Below, in pieces: positions 23,215-31,028 of a stretch of 34,839 nt of DNA; positions within the stretch are counted from its first letter, which is position 1; the number at the start of each line of letters is the position of its first letter. The position numbers were made by a program, and so were the translations under genes. The DNA is from Ramlibacter sp. (GTDB lineage Bacteria; Pseudomonadota; Gammaproteobacteria; Burkholderiales; Burkholderiaceae_C): positions 1 to 34,839 of the forward strand of contig JAQGNJ010000234.1 in assembly GCA_028291885.1 (NCBI GenBank), given 5' to 3'. A model generated the notes under the pieces. That model was not told where the DNA came from and made no database searches. It was given only the letters and a program-made list of their open reading frames with translations.

Positions 23215-23709
23215 TCAGACGATGATCGAGAGCCGGCCCTGGGGACGAAGCGATCCGATGTCGAGCACCGTGCGCTTCTCCTTGATCCTCAGCGCGCCCT
23301 CTTCTTCGACGAAGAGGTATTGATGCTGGCCGAAGTAGGTGTCGGTGACCTGCTGGCTGGTCCGGTAGGTCGTGAAGTTGCTGGTCGCACGCAGATGCAA
23401 CTCCGCGCGCTCGGTGATCCTCACGTTGGTGATCATCCGGCGGGAACGCGAGCGCGGATGCTCGGCGTGCGCCGTCTTCTTGCCCAGCCGCTTGACGCGC
23501 TCGGTCAGGTGGTGGCCGTCGTCGACGATCAGGTGCAGCACGCCCGCCGTCGGCGTGTCGCCGGGAAGCGCGAGGTTGGGAACCACATAGGCGCAGTCTT
23601 CGGTGAACAGCCGGCGCCACTCGACGAGCTGCCAGCTGTCCAGGAGCTCGGCCTCGAGGTACAGGAAGTCCTCGATCTCGCTGCGCGAAACGGTTTGCAG
23701 GACGGCCAC
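23215..23709 (-). CDS. Aromatic-ring-hydroxylating dioxygenase beta subunit
   Basis: The small structural subunit (164 residues, SnoaL-like cone fold) of an alpha3beta3 Rieske dioxygenase. Typical segments are SRSEIEDFLYLEAELLDSWQ, WRRLFTEDCAYVVP, DDGHHLTERVKRL and TSNFTTYRTSQQVTDTYFG. It has no metal centre. The GTG at 23709 overlaps the alpha stop codon (TAGTG) and has GGAGGA about nine bases upstream, so the two subunits are translationally coupled. Length and order (alpha then beta) fit the naphthalene/biphenyl/benzoate dioxygenase group. Confidence 0.93.
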   Translation of the reverse strand: MAVLQTVSRSEIEDFLYLEAELLDSWQLVEWRRLFTEDCAYVVPNLALPGDTPTAGVLHLIVDDGHHLTERVKRLGKKTAHAEHPRSRSRRMITNVRITERAELHLRATSNFTTYRTSQQVTDTYFGQHQYLFVEEEGALRIKEKRTVLDIGSLRPQGRLSIIV

Positions 23710-25001
23710 TATTTCTTTCCTCCAGCGGACAGGCATTCTCTCCACGCAAGCCAGAACGCCCGCTGCGTGATCTCGTCGGTCGGGTGGCTGGCGGGCGCGC
23801 CGAATCCCTTGGAGAGGTCGTTCCAGGGCGCCTCGCGCCAGGATGCAAAGGCCCGCTGGCAGGACTCGAGGGCCTCGATGTCGTCCGGCGTGGCGAAGCC
23901 TCCCGGACCGAGGAATTCGAAGAAGTTCGTCAGGCGCCGCTCCAGGGCGGGCTTGCCGAACTCCTCCTTCGGCGCCATCGACCAGACGCTGACCTCCATG
24001 AAGTCCTCCGACACCGGCTGGAACGTCCGCACCGTCACCGACATGATGTCGTTGATCACGAGGTTGGGGAAGATCAGGAGGTTGCGGCTCTTGGTCGCCA
24101 TCCGGTGCGCGCGTTCCTCGCCGAACTTCGCCACCAGCCGGGCATAGATCTGGTCGATCTCGACCTTGGCCTGCTCGCCCCAGAGCGAGATCCATTGCGC
24201 GACCGGCCGGCCGTACGTCGCCTCGCGTTCGACCACGCCGTGGCCGTTGCCCAGGGAGATCCCGCCGCCATTGAGCTTGCCGCGGACCATGGTCCCGCCG
24301 GAGTTCGTGCGGATCAGGTCCAGGTAGGTCGGGTGCAGCGTCTCGACGTGCAGCACGTCGGTGCTGTTTTCCGCAAGCATTTTCCAGTTGGCGCGGGCGC
24401 TGTATTCCTGGAGGCCGTCGACGACGCACATCTCCTCTTCGGCCTGGTCGACCACCAGGTCGATGTATTCGCGGGCGCCGGCAAGATAGTCGTGCAGGCT
24501 CACCGCGTCGCGATCGTAGTTGAGGAACCAGAAGCCGCGGTATTGCTCGAACCGGGGCACCGCGACCAGGTCGTTGCGCGAATCCGCATGGAAGGACTCC
24601 GGATAGGTGTCCGCTTCGGAGACGAGCTTGCACTTGCCGGTGTTCTCGAACGTCCAGCCGTGGTAGATGCAGCTGAAATGTTTTGCGCGGCCGCTGCGAT
24701 GCCGGGTGATCTGCGCGCCGCGGTGCGGACACACGTTGAGGAAGCACCTGACCTGCCCGTCCTTGTCGCGCAGGAAGACCACGGACCTGCCGCCGACGCG
24801 ACGCATCTCGAAAGCGTCGTTGCCCTTGAGCTCGGAGTCGTGGCCGACGTAGAGCCAGCATTTCGAGAAGATCGCATCCATCTCGGCGCGGAAGATCTCC
24901 GGGTCGACATAGTTGGACCTGGCGACCTGGAACAGCCTGGCCTGGGGATCGATCTTCAACGAGGTTTCGATCTTCGCCTCGGTCTTCGCAATCATGTTCA
25001 T
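23709..25001 (-). CDS. Aromatic-ring-hydroxylating dioxygenase alpha subunit (Rieske)
   Basis: This catalytic subunit has 430 residues. The Rieske ligands are Cys91, His93 (CPHRGAQI), Cys111 and His114 (CIYHGW). The iron triad with its bridging Asp is in ENSTDVLHVETLHPTY. The N-terminal FQVARSNYVDPEIFRAEMDA and FSKCWLYVGHDSEL are typical of two-subunit dioxygenases, unlike the two phthalate-type oxygenases elsewhere in the cluster. The first ATG, at 25001, has a G-rich ribosome binding site (GGGGTGGA). No ferredoxin or reductase is adjacent; the pair at 19368-20914 is the obvious candidate. It diverges from the MarR gene and lies next to the recurring operator motif. Confidence 0.94.
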   Translation of the reverse strand: MNMIAKTEAKIETSLKIDPQARLFQVARSNYVDPEIFRAEMDAIFSKCWLYVGHDSELKGNDAFEMRRVGGRSVVFLRDKDGQVRCFLNVCPHRGAQITRHRSGRAKHFSCIYHGWTFENTGKCKLVSEADTYPESFHADSRNDLVAVPRFEQYRGFWFLNYDRDAVSLHDYLAGAREYIDLVVDQAEEEMCVVDGLQEYSARANWKMLAENSTDVLHVETLHPTYLDLIRTNSGGTMVRGKLNGGGISLGNGHGVVEREATYGRPVAQWISLWGEQAKVEIDQIYARLVAKFGEERAHRMATKSRNLLIFPNLVINDIMSVTVRTFQPVSEDFMEVSVWSMAPKEEFGKPALERRLTNFFEFLGPGGFATPDDIEALESCQRAFASWREAPWNDLSKGFGAPASHPTDEITQRAFWLAWRECLSAGGKK

Positions 25002-25010
25002 TCCACCCCG

Positions 25011-25171
25011 ATGATTGGGTTGCGCAAATACCCGGGCATCGCAAATTCCCGGGCCGGTCGCGGCTGGAGCGGCCGCCGCCTCGCAGCCGTTCCTGGCCCG
25101 CGTGTCGGTCCGCTCCCGCTCATTCCAGACTCCACCCGGTTGCGGCGCTCATATTTGCATTATGCAAGTAT
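25011..25171. promoter_or_regulatory. Divergent operator region of the dioxygenase operon and the MarR gene
   Basis: The shared element ATGATTGGGTTGCGCAAATA starts at 25011, ten bases from the dioxygenase start codon. GCAAATACCCGGG (from 25023) and GCAAATTCCCGGG (from 25041) form a direct repeat 18 bp apart. At 25151-25171 a 21-bp near-palindrome has ATATTTGCAT on the left and ATGCAAGTAT on the right around a T. The size and symmetry suit a MarR dimer, and the MarR gene begins 79 bp downstream, so autoregulation is likely. Confidence 0.6.
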
Positions 25172-25249
25172 CGGCGGCAACTGCCAACACCGGAGTTGTT
25201 GATAGACTGCTGGTTCGCCTTGCGCACGACCACCTTGACGGAGACCCCC

Positions 25250-25801
25250 TTGAACCCTCAGTTCAGCCTGGAGAAGCGGCTTGCCTACCGCTTCTCGATC
25301 CTGTCGACCCTCAATGTCCGCTGCATTGCCGGCCTGTACACGAAGAAGTTCGGTCTCTCGTCGGCGGGATGGCGCATCCTGTCGATCATCGGCCGCTACG
25401 AACCGATCTTTCCCGGGGTGGCGGCGCAATTGAGCACCATGGACGCGGACAAGGTGACGCGCGCGGTCGACCGGCTGGTCGAGATGGGATACGTGATCCG
25501 CAACACGGATGCGGCGGACCGGCGACGCGTGATCCTTTGCCTGACCTCCCGCGGCCACGCCGTCTACGCCGAGGTCGAGGAGGTGAGCCAGGAGCTGGAT
25601 GCCGAATGGCGCAGCGTCCTGACGGCGGAAGAGAACAAGATGCTCAACGGCATCATGGACAAGCTGGACGCCCAGGCCCGCGAGCTGTTCACCGGCGAAC
25701 TGGCGGAGACACGATTCGCCCCCGTGCGCGCAACCAAGCGGCCCGCCGCCGCCAAGAAGACCGCCAAGGCCGCCGCTGCGCGCAAGACGACGGCTCGCTA
25801 G
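25250..25801 (+). CDS. MarR family transcriptional regulator
   Basis: This winged-helix regulator has about 183 residues: [37 protein letters not shown], then the recognition region [20 protein letters not shown], the wing [13 protein letters not shown] and a C-terminal dimer helix. It ends in a Lys/Ala-rich tail ([19 protein letters not shown]) resembling histone H1-like DNA-binding tails. I prefer the TTG at 25250, with GGAG six bases upstream and a family-like N-terminus right after; the frame is open to a TTG at 25196. It diverges from the dioxygenase operon. MarR proteins of catabolic loci usually repress until an aromatic ligand binds. Its stop overlaps that of the convergent Bug gene. 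Confidence 0.88.
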   Translation: MNPQFSLEKRLAYRFSILSTLNVRCIAGLYTKKFGLSSAGWRILSIIGRYEPIFPGVAAQLSTMDADKVTRAVDRLVEMGYVIRNTDAADRRRVILCLTSRGHAVYAEVEEVSQELDAEWRSVLTAEENKMLNGIMDKLDAQARELFTGELAETRFAPVRATKRPAAAKKTAKAAAARKTTAR

Positions 25802-26763
25802 TCGAGCGTCAGGCCGATCTTCTGGACCAGCGCCTTGTAGCGAGGCGCTTCTCGGTCCAGCAGCGCACCGAATTCCTGCGGCGTCCCCGGCGACGCAGTG
25901 AGGCCCTGTGATTCCAGCGCCGCTTTCACCTCGGGACTCTCGAGGGCCGAGCGCAAGGCGGTATGCAGCTGGCTGACCGTCTGCGGCGGCATGCCGGCCG
26001 GCCCGACCACGCCGAAGAAGAACACGGTGTCGACGCCGTTGAGGCCCTGTTCGCTGAAGGTCGGCGTGTCGGGCAGCTTGGCCAGCCGCGTGGGGCCCGT
26101 CACGGCGATCGGCTTGACCTTGCCGGGGTGGAGCAGTGGGCCCGGTGCGCTGTCGAAGAGCAGCTGGATCTCGCCGCCGAGCAAAGCCGTCCATGCCGGC
26201 GCGCCGCCTTTGTAGGGCACGTGCAGGGCGTCCACACCCGAGGCCTGCTTGAATCCCTCCATCGCCAGGTGGTGCGCACTGCCGGGCCCGGCCGAGCCGT
26301 AGTTCAGCGTGCCGGGATTCTTCTTCGCGTAATCCAGCAGCTCCTTGAGGTTGTTCACCGGCAGGTTCCGCTGGGCCGTCAGGATGAAGGGGCCGCGCGT
26401 GACTTCGATGATCGGCTGGAACGACTTCACGCCATAGGTGATGTTCTTGTACAGCGCCGGCGAAACCACCATGGCGCTGGAGGTGGCGAACATCAGCGTG
26501 TAGCCGTCCGGCTGCGACCGGGCGACATGGGTCGCGCCGATGGTTCCACCCGCACCGGCCTTGTTGTCGACGACGACCGACTGGCCCAGGGTTTTCGCCA
26601 TGCCCTGCGCCACCCGGCGGGCCACCACATCGACCGAGCCGCCCGGCGGGAACGGAACGACGAGCGTGATCGGCCGGTCGGGGAAGGCGCCCTGGCTCAA
26701 CGCCACGGCGGGGATCGCGAGCGAGGCCGCCATGCACAGGCGGCGGAAGGCATTCGATGGCAT
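25798..26763 (-). CDS. Bug family (tripartite tricarboxylate) periplasmic substrate-binding protein
   Basis: This 321-residue periplasmic binding protein has a Sec signal peptide ([20 protein letters not shown]). Bug hallmarks are [53 protein letters not shown] and [19 protein letters not shown]. The ATG at 26763 has GGAGCG about five bases upstream; the frame extends to 26961 only through the promoter region. As with the gene at 13247, no TctAB permease is nearby. It is convergent with MarR (the stop codons overlap at 25798-25801) and has GCAA-type motifs upstream. Confidence 0.93.
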   Translation of the reverse strand: MPSNAFRRLCMAASLAIPAVALSQGAFPDRPITLVVPFPPGGSVDVVARRVAQGMAKTLGQSVVVDNKAGAGGTIGATHVARSQPDGYTLMFATSSAMVVSPALYKNITYGVKSFQPIIEVTRGPFILTAQRNLPVNNLKELLDYAKKNPGTLNYGSAGPGSAHHLAMEGFKQASGVDALHVPYKGGAPAWTALLGGEIQLLFDSAPGPLLHPGKVKPIAVTGPTRLAKLPDTPTFSEQGLNGVDTVFFFGVVGPAGMPPQTVSQLHTALRSALESPEVKAALESQGLTASPGTPQEFGALLDREAPRYKALVQKIGLTLD

Positions 26764-26819
26764 GGGACGCTCCGTGGATATCGCAGGAGATGCACATCGT
26801 AAGCCAACTATTTGGGATA

Positions 26820-26996
26820 CGCAACTTTCGCAAATGGCGCAAATACGCTTGCGCCGCGGCTTGCACTGGCCTCGTGCAGGGTCCGCACACCCCCGGTGCG
26901 CGGAGGGGCGTTCGAGGTGCATGAAAGACCGGGTAGCGTCGTGATTCGCGTCTGGCCGCAACCTGCGCCCGCATGATTGCGTTGCGCAAACTACCC
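26820..26996. promoter_or_regulatory. GCAA-motif cluster upstream of the second Bug gene
   Basis: GCAAC, GCAAATGG and GCAAATAC begin at 26821, 26830 and 26839, about nine bases apart. GCGCAA at 26837-26842 and TTGCGC at 26849-26854 form an inverted repeat. The long element recurs as ATGATTGCGTTGCGCAAACT from 26973, 210 bp upstream of the Bug start. A weak minus-strand promoter, TTGCGT then 17 bp then TACGAT, would have its -35 next to the motifs. The 273-bp gap between the Bug and hemerythrin genes holds nothing else I can support. Confidence 0.5.
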
Positions 26997-27036
26997 GCTC
27001 CGGCTCGCGGCCGGTCAGGGCCGCACCGGCCCGGAG

Positions 27037-27477
27037 CTAAGCGGCTTGCTGCGGCTTGCGGGTGATGACCACCGGCGCGCCGCCGAAGCGCGACTTGGTA
27101 CGGAAGATCGCCACGCCGGCATCCATCGCCTGGACGTGCTCCGGGAGCCAGCGATACAGCTCCGCGCAGAGCGGCCGGATCAGGGCCGCGACGTCCAGGG
27201 AGGGGCCTGCGCCGGCGACGATGTCCCGGACTTCGGCGAGGGACTTCAGGACCGCCTGGTGCTCGTCGAGATGGCAGCTCGCGTTGCCGTCCTTCATTTG
27301 TCTGAGCTCTTCGTCCTCGACGGCGAAATGCCTCGCCGCGTGATCGCGCAGCGCTTCGAGCGCCGCGACCAGTTCGTGCGGCTGCGCGGCACTCAGAGAA
27401 TCGATCAGCCGAAGAAGCTCGGCGTGGTCGGCGTCCAGGGTCGGATCGCCAAGCAAGTATTGGGAAGACTCTTGCAT
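27037..27477 (-). CDS. Bacteriohemerythrin (hemerythrin-domain oxygen-binding protein)
   Basis: A 146-residue four-helix di-iron protein that binds O2. The ligand set is complete: His18 (DADH), His46 and/or His50 with Glu54 (HAARHFAVEDE), His69 and His73 (HLDEH), and His114 with Asp119 (HVQAMD). No signal peptide or signalling domain is present, so it is probably a cytoplasmic oxygen store or sensor. The ATG at 27477 is chosen; the frame continues far upstream only as antisense noise over the transporter genes. It diverges from the transporter operon across 156 bp containing operator motifs. An O2-carrier beside several O2-consuming oxygenases may be functional, but this is inference. Confidence 0.9.
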   Translation of the reverse strand: MQESSQYLLGDPTLDADHAELLRLIDSLSAAQPHELVAALEALRDHAARHFAVEDEELRQMKDGNASCHLDEHQAVLKSLAEVRDIVAGAGPSLDVAALIRPLCAELYRWLPEHVQAMDAGVAIFRTKSRFGGAPVVITRKPQQAA

Positions 27478-27547
27478 ACGGTTTGTCTCGTTCCAGTCAA
27501 TGCGCCGGCGGACCCGCCATCGCCGCGCCACGATAGCAGAGAACAAG

Positions 27548-27599
27548 ATAATCGTGATCCGCAAGTATTGACGTTTGCAAGTATTGTGAATATTCTTGC
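27548..27599 (+). promoter_or_regulatory. Promoter with overlapping operator for the ABC importer operon
   Basis: The promoter is TTGACG (27568-27573), exactly 17 bp, TATTCT (27591-27596). The long element occurs as ATAATCGTGATCCGCAAGTA from 27548. GCAAGTATTG occurs twice (27561 and 27577). An inverted repeat, GCAAG-x-AT with AT-x-CTTGC, spans 27577-27599 and covers the spacer and the -10 box. A repressor bound here would block RNA polymerase. The ATG of the first gene is at 27634. Confidence 0.65.
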
Positions 27600-27633
27600 G
27601 CAGCGCGGTCGGTCCGCGTTCTTGAAGGGAAAC

Positions 27634-29163
27634 ATGAAGCGTCGTTCTTTCGTCCAGTCTCTCGCAGCTTCCCCGGCGGCCCTGTCCGCGATCTTGTGGT
27701 CGGCCCAGGCGCGCGCCGCGATCGGTCCGACGCTGACGATCGCGTACAACGTGGCGCCCCCCGGCTTCGATCCCAACAGCGGTTCGTATGCGGTCAATCC
27801 CGGACTGCAGTCGATCTTCAAGACGCTCTACGACCCCTATTTCGAGCAGGACGAGGACCTGTCCCTGCGCCCCGGCCTGCTGGACCAGTTCAGCTGGAGC
27901 CAGGACCGCAACCGCATTTCCATGCGTCTGCGCCGCGACGCGAAGTGGCACGACGGCAAGCCGGTCACGCCCGACGACGTGCTCTGGAACCTGCGCCGGC
28001 TCGGCGACGCCAGTGCGGGCAATCCCCTGGCCTCGGTCTTTGCAAGCAACAAGAACTTCACTGTCCGCGACAACATCATCAGCTTCGATGTCCAGCCCTG
28101 GCGCGCCAACATGCTCGAGCGCCTGAGCTTCCTGGCCTGTTACCTCATCCCGCCGCATTACTACCAGCAGGTCGGCAAGGAGGGCTTCGAGAAGAAGCCC
28201 ATGGGCTCGGGGCCCTACATGTTCGACCAGTTCGAGCGCGGTTCCTTCCTGCGCCTGAAGGCCAATCCCCACTACTGGGGCGGCAAGCCGGCCTTCGAGA
28301 CGGTGGTGTTCAAGTTCATCACCGATGCGTCCAGCCGTGTCGCCGAGATCGAGCGCGGATCCTCCGACCTCACCGTCGACGTCCCCTACGAGGAATACGA
28401 GCGGCTGCGCGCCAAACCCGGCCTGGTCGGGGTCGCCGGCCCGGTGACGGACATCGCGATGCTGTTCCTCAACAGCGTCGGGGTGATGCAGGACGCCAAC
28501 GTCCGCAAGGCCGCCGTCCATGCGATCGACAAGAAGCTGATCGTCAGCAGGTTGCACCGCGGCCTGGCCAACCCGATCGACACGCTTCTCGTGCCGCAAT
28601 ACCGCGGCTACGACGCAGCGGTCAAGACGCCGTACGACCCGGCACTGGCGGAGTCGCTGCTCAGGCAGTCGGGCTACTCGCGCGAGAAGCCGGTCGAATT
28701 CACCATCCAGACGACGCGCGGCTACAAGCCCAAGGACTATGAAACCGTCCAGGCGGTCGTCGAGATGTGGCGGCGCGTCGGCATCAAGGCCAACATCGAG
28801 GTCTACGAGATCGCCAGGCACTTCGAGTTGCGCACCCAGCACAAGCTGGCGCCGGCCGCGTTCTACAACTGGGGCAACTCCACCGGCGATCCGGAAAGCT
28901 CGCTCGGCACCGCGATGACCACGGCCTCGCCGCATTCGTCCTGGAAGTCGGCCGACCTCGACGCGCGCATCCGGCCGCTGTTCGAGGAACGCGACGAGGC
29001 AAAGCGGATGGAAGGCTACAAGGCAGCGAACGCCTACATCGCCCAGAACGCCTACGTGATCCCGCTGTTCCAGTTCTACCAGCCGATCGTCCACAAGAAG
29101 GGCCTGCGGTTCAAGCCGCACATGGCGGGCCACGTCCTGCCCTTCAAGATCGGCCGGGCCTGA
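27634..29163 (+). CDS. ABC transporter substrate-binding protein, peptide/nickel family (SBP_bac_5)
   Basis: This 509-residue periplasmic binding protein starts a five-gene operon. The N-terminus MKRRSFVQSLAASPAALSAI carries a twin-arginine-like signal peptide ending near ARA. Family blocks are LRPGLLDQFSWSQDRNRISM, DAKWHDGKPVTPDDVLWNLR, GSGPYMFDQFERGSFLRLKA, NPHYWGGKPAF and VRKAAVHAIDKKLIV. The ATG has GAAGGGA just upstream. The family binds oligopeptides, but members in catabolic clusters also bind other polar compounds, so the ligand may be the cluster's substrate. Confidence 0.94.
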   Translation: MKRRSFVQSLAASPAALSAILWSAQARAAIGPTLTIAYNVAPPGFDPNSGSYAVNPGLQSIFKTLYDPYFEQDEDLSLRPGLLDQFSWSQDRNRISMRLRRDAKWHDGKPVTPDDVLWNLRRLGDASAGNPLASVFASNKNFTVRDNIISFDVQPWRANMLERLSFLACYLIPPHYYQQVGKEGFEKKPMGSGPYMFDQFERGSFLRLKANPHYWGGKPAFETVVFKFITDASSRVAEIERGSSDLTVDVPYEEYERLRAKPGLVGVAGPVTDIAMLFLNSVGVMQDANVRKAAVHAIDKKLIVSRLHRGLANPIDTLLVPQYRGYDAAVKTPYDPALAESLLRQSGYSREKPVEFTIQTTRGYKPKDYETVQAVVEMWRRVGIKANIEVYEIARHFELRTQHKLAPAAFYNWGNSTGDPESSLGTAMTTASPHSSWKSADLDARIRPLFEERDEAKRMEGYKAANAYIAQNAYVIPLFQFYQPIVHKKGLRFKPHMAGHVLPFKIGRA

Positions 29164-29172
29164 ACCGGACCG

Positions 29173-30180
29173 ATGACCGCCGGCTATCTCGCGCGTCGCC
29201 TGCTGCTGGCGATCCCCACGCTGTTCGGCGTGGCCCTTGCGGTGTTCGTCCTGTTGCGGGTCGTCCCCGGGGATCCGATCGCCATGATGGTGGTCGGAGA
29301 ATCCACGCCGGAGGATATCCAGGCGCTGCGGGTGGCGTACGGCCTGGACAAGTCCCTGCCCGAACAGTTCGCGATCTACCTGCGTGACCTGGCGACCGGC
29401 AACCTGGGCACCTCGATCAGCCTGAAGCAGGATGTACTCACGCTGGTGCTCGGCAGGTTGCCGGCGACGCTGGAACTGGCGCTCGTGTCCATCGTGCTCT
29501 CCGTCGTGCTGGGACTGGCCCTGGCGCTTGCCGCCGTGCACTGGCGGGGAACCGTCGTCGAAACCGCCGTGGATGCTGTCAACTCGCTGGCCCTGGCGAT
29601 CCCGGAGTTCCTGTGGGCGCTGCTCCTGATCCTGGCCTTCGGCGTGCTCTGGCCGGTCCTGCCGCTGTCCGGCCGGATCGACCCCTCGCGCGGCACCGAG
29701 TTCTCCACGCAGTTCTACCTGTTCGAGAGCCTCGCGAGGCTGCGCTGGGCCGATGCGCTGGAGATCCTGCAATATCTCGTGCTGCCCGCGATCGCCCTGG
29801 CCTTGCCGCTGGTCGCAGTGATCGCGCGGGTGCTGAAAAGCTCGCTGCTCGAGGCGCTGGTGCAGGACTACATCCTGCTTGCGCGGGTCAAGGGCTTCAG
29901 CCGCGGCCGGACGCTGGTGCGCCATGCGCTGCCCAACGCGCTGCTGCCGACGATCACGCTCACCGGAGTGCATTTCGTGTTCCTCGTCGGCGGCACCGTG
30001 CTGGTGGAACTGATCTTCGCTTACCCCGGCATCGGCAACCTGCTCTATGGCGCGGCCATCAACCGGGACCTGCCCCTGATCCAGGGCGTGACGATCGTCT
30101 TTTCCGTGCTCTTCGTCCTGATGAACCTGTTCATCGACTTCCTGCATTCCCTCCTGAACGTCCGGGCGGGCGACGCGTGA
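29173..30180 (+). CDS. ABC transporter permease, DppB/OppB type
   Basis: The first inner-membrane permease of the importer, 335 residues with six transmembrane helices. It opens MTAGYLARRLLLAIPTLFGV and has LRVVPGDPIAMMV, typical of DppB. The conserved cytoplasmic loop that contacts the ATPase is DYILLARVKGFSRGRTLVRH. It lies 9 bp after the binding protein. Its stop overlaps the GTG start of the second permease by four bases (GTGA). Confidence 0.95.
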   Translation: MTAGYLARRLLLAIPTLFGVALAVFVLLRVVPGDPIAMMVVGESTPEDIQALRVAYGLDKSLPEQFAIYLRDLATGNLGTSISLKQDVLTLVLGRLPATLELALVSIVLSVVLGLALALAAVHWRGTVVETAVDAVNSLALAIPEFLWALLLILAFGVLWPVLPLSGRIDPSRGTEFSTQFYLFESLARLRWADALEILQYLVLPAIALALPLVAVIARVLKSSLLEALVQDYILLARVKGFSRGRTLVRHALPNALLPTITLTGVHFVFLVGGTVLVELIFAYPGIGNLLYGAAINRDLPLIQGVTIVFSVLFVLMNLFIDFLHSLLNVRAGDA

Positions 30181-31028
30181 CCGGCGCCATCGTCAATTCG
30201 CTGCGCGGGGGCAACCTGCGCATCTGGCTCGGGGGCGCTGTCCTGCTGCTGTTCGTCGCGACGGCATTGCTCGCACCCTGGATCGCGCCGCACGACCCGA
30301 TCGAGCAGAGCCTGATGAACCAGCTGTTGCCTCCGGCGTGGGCCGCCAATGGCCAGCCCGGATACTGGCTCGGCACGGACAGCCTCGGGCGCGACCTGCT
30401 CTCGCGGCTGATCTACGGCACCCGGCCGGCGCTGTTCGTGATGCTCGTTGGCGCCGCTGCTTCCGCGCTGGTCGGAACGACGCTCGGCATCCTGGCCGGC
30501 TACTTCCGCGGCTGGGTGGACGCGGTCGTGTCGCGGGTGCTGGAAATCTTCATGTCGTTTCCGCCGATGCTGCTGGCGATCGTCCTGGTCGCGGTGATGG
30601 GACCGGGCCTGCATGCCGTGGTCACGGCGGTCGCGGTCATCGGGTGGACGCGCTTTTGCCGGCTGATCCGCGGCGAGGTTCTCGCGCTGCGCGAACAGGA
30701 CTTCGTCACCTCCGCACGGACCATCGCCATGCGTCCGATGCGCGTCGTGATGCACGAGATCCTTCCCAACCTGGCGCCGATCCTCACGGTGCTGTTCGGG
30801 CTGGAAATGGGCCGCGCCATCATTGTCGAAGCCGTCCTGAGCTTCATCGGCTTCAGCTCGAGCGGCCTGGCGACCTGGGGCGGCATCATCGCCGACGGCC
30901 GGGCCTACATCCACCAGGCCTGGTGGGTGCTCGCCGCGCCGATCTTCGCCATCATCGCCACGGTGCTGGGAATGAACGCCTTCAGCGACGGCCTGCGCGA
31001 CGCCACCGACCCGGTGCTGCAACGATGA
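30177..31028 (+). CDS. ABC transporter permease, DppC/OppC type
   Basis: The second permease, 283 residues. It has an N-terminal helix (LLLFVATALLAPWIAPHDP), the family motif YWLGTDSLGRDLLSRLIYG and an EAA-type loop (RGEVLALREQDFVTSARTIA). The last helices include SFIGFSSSGLATWGGIIADG. The start is the GTG at 30177, overlapping the DppB-like stop; the frame upstream of it is shadow. Its 3' end overlaps the next ATG by four bases (ATGA). Confidence 0.95.
   Translation: MTGAIVNSLRGGNLRIWLGGAVLLLFVATALLAPWIAPHDPIEQSLMNQLLPPAWAANGQPGYWLGTDSLGRDLLSRLIYGTRPALFVMLVGAAASALVGTTLGILAGYFRGWVDAVVSRVLEIFMSFPPMLLAIVLVAVMGPGLHAVVTAVAVIGWTRFCRLIRGEVLALREQDFVTSARTIAMRPMRVVMHEILPNLAPILTVLFGLEMGRAIIVEAVLSFIGFSSSGLATWGGIIADGRAYIHQAWWVLAAPIFAIIATVLGMNAFSDGLRDATDPVLQR

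Noticed and set aside
20921-23848. A 975-codon minus-strand frame suggesting an amidase fusion protein
   Set aside because: The upstream half is out-of-frame shadow of the SDR and beta-subunit genes; amidase homology begins at 22363.
22471-24147. A 558-codon plus-strand frame
   Set aside because: It is antisense to the SDR and dioxygenase genes and has the composition of a shadow frame with no recognisable domain.
27037-30147. A 1036-codon minus-strand open frame over the transporter genes
   Set aside because: Only its last 146 codons (hemerythrin) look like a protein; the rest is Arg/His/Gln/Asp-rich antisense of the binding-protein and permease genes, a common artefact of high-GC codon use.
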